DNA of 5,718 nt from Leptofilum sp050292445 (lineage in GTDB: Bacteria; Chloroflexota; Anaerolineae; Promineifilales; Promineifilaceae), in assembly GCA_050292445.1 (NCBI GenBank), contig JBNKLQ010000345.1, positions 1 through 5,718 of the forward strand, read 5' to 3'. The position numbers and the translations under genes were made by a program. Below the pieces are notes generated by a model. The model worked only from the letters and a program-made list of their open reading frames with translations, was not told the origin of the DNA and ran no database searches. Each line of letters opens with the position of its first letter. The first letter of the stretch is position 1. This document shows positions 1 through 5,255 of the stretch, piece after piece.

Positions 1-1176
1 ATCTGTCGCCACATCAATCACATACGCGACCACTGGTTTGGCCTGAGCCACCAGCTTCGTCCACGCTTCCGGGCTTTCCTGAATAATGTCGTCCGGGTCT
101 TTGCCATCCGGCATCGTGATCACCCGAATGTCTGCCTGGAGTCGCCCTTCCTGCTGCACCAAACCGTGAGCGTCAAACTTCACTTCCACTTCCCGGTCTA
201 GCGTTTCACGAGCGACCCGCAAGCTGCGCAGAGTGGCATTTTGCCCGGCCGCATCCGCGTCCAGCGCCAGGATAAATTGCTTGGTGTACCGCTTCAACAA
301 TCGTAGCTGCTGTTCCGTCAGCGCCGTGCCCATCTGGGCCACCACGTTGCGGAAGCCTGCCTGCCACGCCTGCATCACATCCATGTACCCTTCCACAATC
401 ACCGCCTGCCGCGCTTCCCGGATGGCTCGCTTGGCCCCGTCCAGCCCATAAAGCAGGTGGCTTTTGTCGAACAGAGCGGTCTGGGGGGAGTTGAGGTATT
501 TGGGGATGCCGTCTTTTTCTAATGTGCGCGCGCCGAAGCCAACGATACGGCCGTCTACATCCCGAATCGGTATCATCAGCCGGTTGCGAAAGCGGTCATA
601 TTTAGTGCCCTTGTCTGGGTTTTCCGTCAGCAGGCCCGCCGCCAGCAGCTCCTGATCGCTGTATCCCTGCATATTAAAATGGGAACGGCAATTATCCCAG
701 GAATCCAGCGCAAAACCGATGACAAACTGCTCAATCGTTTCCTCACTCAAGCCGCGTCGGGCCACATACTGCCGGGCGGCTTCTCCCTGGGGTGCGTGCA
801 AAAAGAGCTGGTGAAAATAATCGGCGGCGGCTTGCAGCAGGCCCGCCTGCTTGTTATGAGCCGCCTGCTTCTTTTTATCGACTGGTTTCTGTTCTTCCAG
901 CGTCACCCCGGCCCGCTGTGCCATATTTTTCAGCGCTTCTTTAAATTCCCAGCCCTCCTTCTTCATCACAAAGGAGAAGAGGTCACCGCCTTCGGCGCAG
1001 GCGCCAAAGCAGCGCCACGTCTGGGTTTCGGGGAAGACAAAAAAGGCAGGGGTGCGGGTGTTTTGGTGGAAGGGGCAAAAGCCAGCGTAATTCCGCCCTG
1101 ATCGGCGTAATGAAACGCTTTCAGAGATGATATCGACAATATCGAGGCGGCTTTTAATATCTTCGGTAACAGTCAT
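1..1176 (-). CDS. dnaG: DNA primase DnaG, N-terminal 392 residues (3' end outside window)
   Basis: This is the replicative primase that makes RNA primers at the fork with DnaB. Translation of the minus strand from ATG at 1176 is open to the window edge, giving 392 residues of a protein usually near 600. Domains in order are a CHC2 zinc-binding domain (about 1-97; C34, H37, C56, C60), the catalytic core with YDRFRNRLMIPIRD (193-206) and KYLNSP (226-231), and TOPRIM with EGYMDV (262-267) and ALDADAAGQ (304-312). E262, D306 and D308 correspond to the metal-binding acidic residues of primases, and MPDGKDPDD follows at 355-363. The helicase-binding C-terminus is missing because of the window edge. 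The second zinc pair is C-x3-C (CFGAC), where most DnaG have C-x2-C. No Shine-Dalgarno is visible before the start, but the N-terminus MTVTEDIKSRLDIVDIIS aligns well with the family. Identification is near certain. Confidence 0.97.
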   Translation of the reverse strand, partial: MTVTEDIKSRLDIVDIISESVSLRRSGRNYAGFCPFHQNTRTPAFFVFPETQTWRCFGACAEGGDLFSFVMKKEGWEFKEALKNMAQRAGVTLEEQKPVDKKKQAAHNKQAGLLQAAADYFHQLFLHAPQGEAARQYVARRGLSEETIEQFVIGFALDSWDNCRSHFNMQGYSDQELLAAGLLTENPDKGTKYDRFRNRLMIPIRDVDGRIVGFGARTLEKDGIPKYLNSPQTALFDKSHLLYGLDGAKRAIREARQAVIVEGYMDVMQAWQAGFRNVVAQMGTALTEQQLRLLKRYTKQFILALDADAAGQNATLRSLRVARETLDREVEVKFDAHGLVQQEGRLQADIRVITMPDGKDPDDIIQESPEAWTKLVAQAKPVVAYVIDVATD

Positions 1177-1206
1177 AGGGTCAAGAACAGAGTTTAGTCG
1201 GACAAC

Positions 1207-1242
1207 TGGGCAAATTATACCGTAGACCTTACAAATGTTCTA
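1207..1242 (-). promoter_or_regulatory. Predicted housekeeping promoter of dnaG
   Basis: A perfect TATAAT lies at 1219-1214 on the minus strand, about 38 bases before the dnaG start. With a 17-base spacer the -35 hexamer would be TAGAAC (1242-1237), a weak match to TTGACA. The expected transcription start is near 1207. Two direct copies of AACATTT (1248-1242 and 1239-1233) flank the -35 position and could be an operator, but this is only a suggestion. The -10 is strong; the rest is inference. Confidence 0.55.
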
Positions 1243-1292
1243 AATGTTGCGGTGGGAACGGCCGTCATTTTTACCATAATCTAACAAAGGGA

Positions 1293-1328
1293 AATGAAAA
1301 GAGGCACCCTGCTGCACAGGATGCCTCT
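1293..1328 (-). terminator. Predicted intrinsic terminator of the DUF4397 gene
   Basis: AGAGGCACCCTG (1300-1311) pairs with CAGGATGCCTCT (1317-1328) around a 5-base loop, a 12-bp stem with one mismatch. Read on the minus strand the stem is followed by TTTTCATTT, an imperfect U-tract. It lies about 70 bases past the stop of the DUF4397 gene at 1397 and upstream of dnaG, so it probably separates the two transcripts. There is no U-tract in the plus direction. Confidence 0.7.
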
Positions 1329-1396
1329 CGCAAAGAAGGAAACAGTTAAGCTAGAGTGGGCAGCGCGGGCGGCCCACTCAGCCAAATGCCATAAAT

Positions 1397-2707
1397 TTAG
1401 TTAGCAGGGGATGGCAAACGAACTGACTGCACCAACACGGTGAAGCTACCGTCATCCAGCGAGCCAACCGCGTAGACAAAGTAGGCAAAACCAGGATCAA
1501 GGCTCAGATCAGCCGGGCCAAACACGACGGTTTCGGTGCCCGCAGGCTGGATGGTGGCCAGGTAGCGGTTACGCGGTACCTCAAGCTGCACCTCGTTCGG
1601 ATTGCTCAGCCCTTCGGCTGTGCCCACAAAGTCGCCGGTACGACGGTCGAACAGAGAGACATCAACGGTGGGGGCTGCGGCCGTGTGGCGCACCACCAGG
1701 CGGCTCAGGCCACGATCAATTTCAGAAACGTCATTCACAAAAACGGAGAGCGTTGGCGTGCCAGCTTCCGTCAGATGGGCCACGATGGAAACGTTGGCCC
1801 CACCAGGCAGGAAGGCGGAACCCGCAATGGCCGGGGCAGTTGCGCTCGGATCAGCGCCAGCCGGGTAAATTTCAATATCATAATTGCCTTCGGGCAAGGT
1901 CAGCGGGTCGGTGACCGTGTAAGGCTCGAAGTTGGGCAAGGCCAGACCACCATTCACGTAAACGTCCACCGTCAGGCCAGGAACGCCGTGAATCACAGTG
2001 ACGTCGCCAACCGGAATGCTATCCAGGTCAATGGTTTGTATCAGCAGTTGGAAGCTGCCATCGGCTAAGGAGCCAACAGCATAGATGATGTAGGAGCGAT
2101 CAAACTTAGGATTGAGCCAGAAGCGAGCCGGGCCAGCCACGACGTCATCGGTGCCAGCAGGCAAAATGGAGGCGAAGTACAAACCGGTACCTACCTCAAC
2201 CTGGGCTTCTTCTGGATTGCTTAGACTTTCAATTTTGCCAATTTCATCGCTTTTGTAAGTCAGGGCGACGTCCACCGTGGGGGCAGCGGCCGTATGACGC
2301 ACAACCACCCGGGCATCTCCTTCATTAATCGCCGAGGTGTCATTGACAAAAACGGAAAGCGTCGGTGCCCCAGCTTCCGTCAGATGGGCCACAATGGAGG
2401 CATTGGCGCCAGCAGGCAGCGTGGTGGAACCAGCAATGGCCGGGTCACTCGCGCTGGGGTCTGCGCCAGCCGGGTAAATTTCGATGTCATAATCACCAGC
2501 GGGCAAGGTCAACGAGTCGGTGACGGTGTAAGGCTCGAAGTCGGGCAAGGCCAGTCCGCCGTTGACGTATACATCAACCGTCAGACCTGGTACGCCATGA
2601 ACAACGGTAACGATACCGGTATCAGCTTCTTCATCAGCCGCTACCCAAGCAGCAGTAGTGAGGAACAGGGCCATGAAGGCAAAAATGAGCAGTTTAACTT
2701 TTTTCAT
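1397..2707 (-). CDS. Secreted protein with tandemly duplicated DUF4397 domains
   Basis: This is a 436-residue exported protein of unknown function. Residues 1-24 form a clear Sec signal peptide: MKK, a hydrophobic core LLIFAFMALFL, and a likely cut after WVAA. The mature part is two copies of a 203-residue unit (about 31-233 and 234-436). Each unit opens with VTVVHGVPGLTVDVYVNGG-like sequence, then YDIEIYPAGADPSA, LSVFVND and a second related motif RHTAAAPTVDV. These match the DUF4397 family, a beta-rich domain of extracellular bacterial proteins, so the protein can be read as four related modules in a 2 x 2 layout. There is no membrane anchor, sortase motif or cysteine, so it is probably released. 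AGGAG seven bases before ATG fixes the start. The gene follows two predicted ECF promoter elements identical in form to the one before the neighbouring sigma gene, suggesting it is a target of that sigma factor. Domain identity is confident; the role is unknown. Confidence 0.92.
   Translation of the reverse strand: MKKVKLLIFAFMALFLTTAAWVAADEEADTGIVTVVHGVPGLTVDVYVNGGLALPDFEPYTVTDSLTLPAGDYDIEIYPAGADPSASDPAIAGSTTLPAGANASIVAHLTEAGAPTLSVFVNDTSAINEGDARVVVRHTAAAPTVDVALTYKSDEIGKIESLSNPEEAQVEVGTGLYFASILPAGTDDVVAGPARFWLNPKFDRSYIIYAVGSLADGSFQLLIQTIDLDSIPVGDVTVIHGVPGLTVDVYVNGGLALPNFEPYTVTDPLTLPEGNYDIEIYPAGADPSATAPAIAGSAFLPGGANVSIVAHLTEAGTPTLSVFVNDVSEIDRGLSRLVVRHTAAAPTVDVSLFDRRTGDFVGTAEGLSNPNEVQLEVPRNRYLATIQPAGTETVVFGPADLSLDPGFAYFVYAVGSLDDGSFTVLVQSVRLPSPAN
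1400..2617 (-). repeat. Internal 609-bp tandem duplication within the DUF4397 gene
   Basis: Copy 1 is about 2617-2009 and copy 2 about 2008-1400, offset exactly 609 bases (203 codons). The first ~120 residues of each copy are almost identical (GVPGLTVDVYVNGGLALP, FEPYTVTD, YDIEIYPAGADPSA, SIVAHLTEAG, PTLSVFVND, VVRHTAAAPTVDV). The DNA shares runs over 20 bases, for example starting at 1762 and 2371. The second half of each unit is more diverged. This indicates a fairly recent in-frame duplication or ongoing homogenisation. Confidence 0.9.
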
Positions 2708-2796
2708 TGTTTTTCTCCTAATTGTGTTTGTGTGTTTTCTGAAATTGCTATTGGTTCTTGAACTTGTTTCTTTCGTAAATGCGTAAATAGGTTCAT
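2704..2796 (-). CDS. Possible 30-residue leader ORF overlapping the DUF4397 start (weak)
   Basis: An ATG at 2796 opens a 30-codon frame (begins MNLFTHLRKKQ, ends QTQLGEKQ) whose TGA stop overlaps the ATG of the DUF4397 gene as ATGA, the usual layout of coupled genes. A TTG at 2805 is an alternative start. The same frame stays open upstream to the stop near 2950, without a standard start codon. No Shine-Dalgarno is positioned for either start. The peptide is basic and glutamine-rich, and I do not recognise it. It may be a leader peptide, a remnant of a longer gene, or chance. Confidence 0.15.
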   Translation of the reverse strand: MNLFTHLRKKQVQEPIAISENTQTQLGEKQ

Positions 2797-2944
2797 TAAG
2801 ATCAACTGTTGTTGAGCGCGTGCATCACCTCCAACGTTTAGATTTTTTAGGTCACAAGCAGGAGGCAGCGTTAAGAGAACTCGCGAGGAGCTAGGTTTCT
2901 GCCATTTTTTCGTAAGGCTTGTGGATTTGATTCTTCTGTTCTTC
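2708..2944 (-). promoter_or_regulatory. Long 5' leader of the DUF4397 gene
   Basis: If transcription starts just after the promoter-proximal ECF element, the leader is about 235-245 nt, long for a bacterial mRNA. On the minus strand it contains GGAGGTGAT (2832-2824), a nine-base match to the ribosomal anti-Shine-Dalgarno, not followed by a well-spaced start (ATG only two bases after GGAGG, opening a 7-codon frame). An upstream CCTCC (2867-2863) could pair with it. The real ribosome site of the DUF4397 gene, AGGAG, is at 2719-2715. I recognise no known riboswitch. The leader might control stability or translation, but that is inference. Confidence 0.35.
2715..2720 (-). promoter_or_regulatory. 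Ribosome binding site of the DUF4397 gene
   Basis: TAGGAG on the minus strand with AGGAG seven bases before the ATG at 2707 is the best-placed Shine-Dalgarno in the window and fixes that start. Confidence 0.85.
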
Positions 2945-2978
2945 TACTAATAGTTACGAAGCTGGCTCTGTTTTGTAT
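2945..2978 (-). promoter_or_regulatory. Predicted ECF promoter P1 of the DUF4397 gene
   Basis: The minus strand reads ATACAAAA (2978-2971), ten bases, TTCGTA (2960-2955), five bases, TAGTA (2949-2945). Taking TAC as the AAC-like -35 core and CGTA as the -10 gives a 16-base spacer, the usual ECF geometry. The same element with the same spacing is found before the sigma gene (4863-4896) and 84 bp upstream of this one. The start of transcription would lie near 2945-2950. A TTTGCAAA palindrome (2989-2996) and a further TTTGCAAT (3000-3007) sit just upstream. Confidence 0.7.
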
Positions 2979-3029
2979 GTATTAAACTTTTGCAAATGAT
3001 TTGCAATATATTTACAAATCGGCCAGTTC

Positions 3030-3062
3030 ACTAAGAATTACGAGCTTGTTCAGGTTTTGTAC
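3030..3062 (-). promoter_or_regulatory. Predicted second, tandem ECF promoter P2 of the DUF4397 gene
   Basis: The minus strand reads GTACAAAA (3062-3055), eleven bases, TCGTA (3043-3039), five bases, TAGT (3033-3030). This matches the spacing of the elements at 2945-2978 and 4863-4896 exactly. It lies 84 bp (about eight helical turns) upstream of P1 and is also preceded by a TTTGCAAA palindrome (3071-3078), so the promoter region seems to have been duplicated as a unit. It could be a second start site or a binding platform. Confidence 0.6.
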
Positions 3063-3092
3063 TTGTTTGATTTGCAAATTGGGGGAATTGGC

Positions 3093-3123
3093 AAAAAAAG
3101 AGACGCTTGGGGGAAGCGTCTCT
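3093..3123 (-). terminator. Intrinsic terminator of the sigma/anti-sigma operon
   Basis: AGAGACGCTT (3099-3108) and AAGCGTCTCT (3114-3123) form a perfect 10-bp stem with a five-base loop (CCCCC on the transcript). On the minus strand the stem runs into seven consecutive T (3099-3093). It lies about 75 bases after the anti-sigma stop, and immediately before the promoters of the DUF4397 gene, so it insulates the two transcription units. Confidence 0.9.
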
Positions 3124-3142
3124 GAAAAGTTTGTGCATTTAC

Positions 3143-3192
3143 ATTTCCCCGGAAACTTCAAAAGGGCTGTGTCAAACAGTTTCCGGGGAAAT
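3143..3192. repeat. Perfect 14-bp inverted repeat after the anti-sigma stop
   Basis: ATTTCCCCGGAAAC (3143-3156) and GTTTCCGGGGAAAT (3179-3192) are perfect inverted copies separated by 22 bases. The repeat begins five bases after the TAA of the anti-sigma gene and about 20 bases before the terminator stem. In RNA it would form a strong hairpin without a U-tract, so it may protect the 3' end. As DNA it could be a protein-binding site or a small element remnant. Confidence 0.75.
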
Positions 3193-3197
3193 TCGTG

Positions 3198-4229
3198 TTA
3201 GTTGATAATACTGCCCAGCAGCACAACCGCACCGGTGCGCTGGACGCTGCCGCCTTCTGGCTCAATGGAAACGCCGACAGCATCAAAGGATTGCAGCGGT
3301 TCAGGGGAATGAACCAGCAGCACCCCCTCTCCTTGCGTATCCACGCGGAAAGTTTCGGCCGTTTCGTGTTCCGTGCCCCGAATGAGCAGCACTTGATAGA
3401 CCGAATCTTGCGGCAGCGAGGGCATGCCATCTACAATGAGCAGCGCCGTATTCGACACGGGATCGATCACCAACTGCGCCGATGCCTCCGGCTGATCTTC
3501 GGTGCCCGGCAGCGTGACAGAGTAAACGGCCGAAGAATCAAAAGGCTGGCTAGCCAAGAGTTCGGATATTTCCGCTTCTAGATTGGCACTGTATGTTTCC
3601 AGCTCGGCTAAATCAGCAGATGCCTGAGCCAAGTCGGTTTGCAAGCTGTTGTTGGTGGCAATGAGATTGGCGTTGTTTTGAGCCAGGTCGTCAATTTGTT
3701 GGTCAAGCGCTTGATTGGCAGCTTGCAGTTCGGCCACACGGGCAGCAAGCGTGAGGTTTTCGCTAGACAGGGCATCGAAATCAGTGCGCAAGCTGCTGTT
3801 GTCGGCCGTGATCTGCTGCACATCCTGGTTTAGATTTTGCACCTGCCGATTGAGCGACAGCCCCCAAATGAGGAGCAGTACGGCCGTTGCCAAACTTACG
3901 GCCGTAACCAGCGGTGTGCTAAAGAAAGTGCGAATTTGATCCCAGAGGGTGGGTTGGCTAGACGGGCTGGATACGGCCGTTCGCTTTACCGGTTTAGCCT
4001 GTGCCGCCAAATCTGCTTCTACGCGGGCAAACAGGGCCGCCTCCGCCTCTGGCGACGGTGTGACTGGCGGTGCGGTGTACGGCAGCAGCGCCGCCGCCGC
4101 GTACGCCTCTTCCAGCAAAGCCACCGCTTGCGGATTTTCCGCAAGGTATGCCTCAACTTCGGCTTCTTCTTCAGGCGACAGACCACCTAAAACATAAACT
4201 GCGAGCAGTTCCTCAATTTGCTCGTTCAT
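3198..4229 (-). CDS. RskA-like membrane anti-sigma factor with long extracytoplasmic coiled coil
   Basis: This protein is predicted to hold the ECF sigma factor encoded just upstream. Starting at ATG 4229 it has 343 residues. Residues 1-50 (EELLAVYVLGGLSPEEEAEV, then AYLAENPQA) resemble the short helical sigma-binding domain of RskA-type proteins and lack the Zn-binding HxxxCxxC motif. A Pro/Ala linker follows, then one membrane helix (about 106-125, PLVTAVSLATAVLLLIWGLS). A roughly 100-residue coiled coil (about 127-227, heptad-like, rich in N, Q, D, L, A) is followed by a C-terminal domain (about 235-341) with the RskA signature VGVSIEPEGGSVQRTGAVVLLG. The ATG at 4229 is preferred over the in-frame TTG at 4241 because GAGG lies six bases before it. 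That ATG is one base past the sigma stop, so translation is probably coupled. The long coiled coil is unusual for RskA proteins and might sense or multimerise outside the membrane. Confidence 0.88.
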   Translation of the reverse strand: MNEQIEELLAVYVLGGLSPEEEAEVEAYLAENPQAVALLEEAYAAAALLPYTAPPVTPSPEAEAALFARVEADLAAQAKPVKRTAVSSPSSQPTLWDQIRTFFSTPLVTAVSLATAVLLLIWGLSLNRQVQNLNQDVQQITADNSSLRTDFDALSSENLTLAARVAELQAANQALDQQIDDLAQNNANLIATNNSLQTDLAQASADLAELETYSANLEAEISELLASQPFDSSAVYSVTLPGTEDQPEASAQLVIDPVSNTALLIVDGMPSLPQDSVYQVLLIRGTEHETAETFRVDTQGEGVLLVHSPEPLQSFDAVGVSIEPEGGSVQRTGAVVLLGSIIN

Positions 4230-4230
4230 C

Positions 4231-4809
4231 TTAATCCTCAAATCCTTGCGCCTGCAAGGCTCGTTTCAATTTATCCAGGGCTAGTTTTGCCCGGGTATTA
4301 ATCGTGCCAAAGGGAATATCTTGTTCCTGAGCAATTTGCCGTCGCGTTTTACCCTGAAAATAGATCCATTCCACCACATCCCGCTGTTCATCAGGTAAGG
4401 TGATCATGGCCGCGTGCACCTGCTCGTGCCGCATCAACGATAGGGCAGCATCTGCCACATTGTGGTCAGCTTCATAATGCGGGCTTGATTCAAGGTGCTC
4501 GTGGTGCATATCAGGCAGGGCCTGCATCTTAATCTTTTGCCCCCGGCGCACAATATCAATAGACAAATTGCGGGCAATGCCAAACATCCAATTAGGAAAT
4601 GACCCCCGCTGCGTATCAAACGAAGCCGCATTGTGCCAAATGCGCCAAAATGTTTCCTGCATCACCTCTTCGGCGGCAGCCTGATCCCGCAAAATTTTGT
4701 ATGACAACCCTAAAACGGAACGCTTGTACCGTTCATACAAGGTTTTGTAAGCAGCCATATCTTTGTTTATGACGCGAGCCATCAGCTGCTCATCACTTAA
4801 TTCATTCAT
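4231..4809 (-). CDS. ECF-type RNA polymerase sigma factor (sigma-70 family)
   Basis: This is an alternative sigma factor of 192 residues, normal for ECF proteins. The sigma2 domain covers about 22-90, with AAAEEVMQETFWRIW (44-58) for core binding and RGSFPNWMFGIARNLSIDIV (68-87) for -10 recognition. Sigma4 covers about 130-183, with LPDEQRDVVEWIYFQGKT and the helix-turn-helix RRQIAQEQDIPFGTINTRAK (156-175). The linker is histidine-rich (H102, H103, H105, H111, H116). The anti-sigma gene follows after one base, the standard cis-encoded pair. I chose the ATG at 4809; a TTG at 4818 would add three residues, and neither has a clear Shine-Dalgarno. An ECF-like promoter element lies 55-90 bases upstream and recurs before the DUF4397 gene, indicating autoregulation. 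The ECF group cannot be assigned by eye. Confidence 0.95.
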   Translation of the reverse strand: MNELSDEQLMARVINKDMAAYKTLYERYKRSVLGLSYKILRDQAAAEEVMQETFWRIWHNAASFDTQRGSFPNWMFGIARNLSIDIVRRGQKIKMQALPDMHHEHLESSPHYEADHNVADAALSLMRHEQVHAAMITLPDEQRDVVEWIYFQGKTRRQIAQEQDIPFGTINTRAKLALDKLKRALQAQGFED

Positions 4810-4862
4810 AACATACAAAATGGTACAGTCCGCTTAACAAACTAGACCAGTTGCCAAGCTAC

Positions 4863-4896
4863 TACTAGTAACTACGAATACAGTCTTATTTTGTAT
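4863..4896 (-). promoter_or_regulatory. Predicted autoregulated ECF promoter of the sigma/anti-sigma operon
   Basis: The minus strand reads ATACAAAA (4896-4889), ten bases, TTCGTA (4878-4873), five bases, TAGTA (4867-4863). All the conserved blocks and spacings match the two elements upstream of the DUF4397 gene, while the intervening bases differ. Transcription would begin near 4863-4868, giving a leader of about 55 nt. A TTTGGAA (4909-4903) stands where the other two copies carry TTTGCAAA. Confidence 0.7.
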
Positions 4897-5255
4897 CTAT
4901 CTAATTCCAAACAAAAACCCTTGAAACTCATATATTTCAGCCAAACAATTTTTGGAAATGGCTAACCCTCATCCATTTTCAACTCGTCATCAGCCAAGCG
5001 AGAGTTGAGTTGAAAGGTTAATAAATTGTACCCTGTACTTAATAAATATTCGAAACAACAGAGAAACAGAGATAAGCGAAAGTTTTTCGACGTTTATTGT
5101 GTTAGAATTTGATCGTATCAGTCAAAAGTCCTAAAATTTTTTAGTTCAATATGTGGTCAAAAAACCTTAGACACAAAGCTAATGAACAGTCATCTCAAAT
5201 GTGCCCATCAGTTATCAGGCGTTAAAGAGAGTTAAAGCAATCTATTGTTTACCAT
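4897..5255. other. AT-rich divergent intergenic region, no gene seen
   Basis: Lying between the sigma promoter and the plus-strand TIR gene, this stretch holds no convincing gene; the longest ATG frames are 16 codons (4958) and 24 codons (5151-5225), both without a ribosome site. It has a 9-bp inverted repeat TTTCAACTC/GAGTTGAAA (4977-4985 and 5007-5015), a small CGAAA-GTT-TTTCG hairpin (5077-5089) and a 10-bp-spaced direct repeat GTTAAAG (5221 and 5231) just before the TIR gene. A weak promoter for that gene could be TTGAAA (5010-5015) with TGTACT (5034-5039), 18 bases apart. None of these is strong. Confidence 0.5.

Noticed and set aside
679..1101. Open plus-strand frame of 140 codons
   Set aside because: It lies entirely antisense to dnaG, whose minus-strand translation shows unmistakable family motifs.
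1685..2761. Plus-strand open frames of 127 and 155 codons opposite the DUF4397 gene
   Set aside because: They resemble each other only because they mirror the duplicated DUF4397 units; they have no ribosome site or recognisable domain.
2989..3079. TTTGCAA repeats as a CRISPR array
   Set aside because: The repeats are only 7-8 bases and spaced irregularly (11 and 71 bases); they fit promoter-flanking sites, not CRISPR repeats.
4230..4241. TTG start at 4241 for the anti-sigma gene, overlapping the sigma stop
   Set aside because: ATG at 4229 has GAGG at ideal spacing and begins the conserved part of the domain; the TTG has no such site.
4810..4840. Plus-strand ATACAAAA at 4813-4820 as a fourth ECF element
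   Set aside because: No TCGTA follows at the required 11-base spacing, and TAGT is absent, so it is a chance match to half the motif.
5151..5225. 24-codon plus-strand frame upstream of the TIR gene
   Set aside because: No Shine-Dalgarno, no recognisable composition, and lengths like this are expected by chance in AT-rich DNA.
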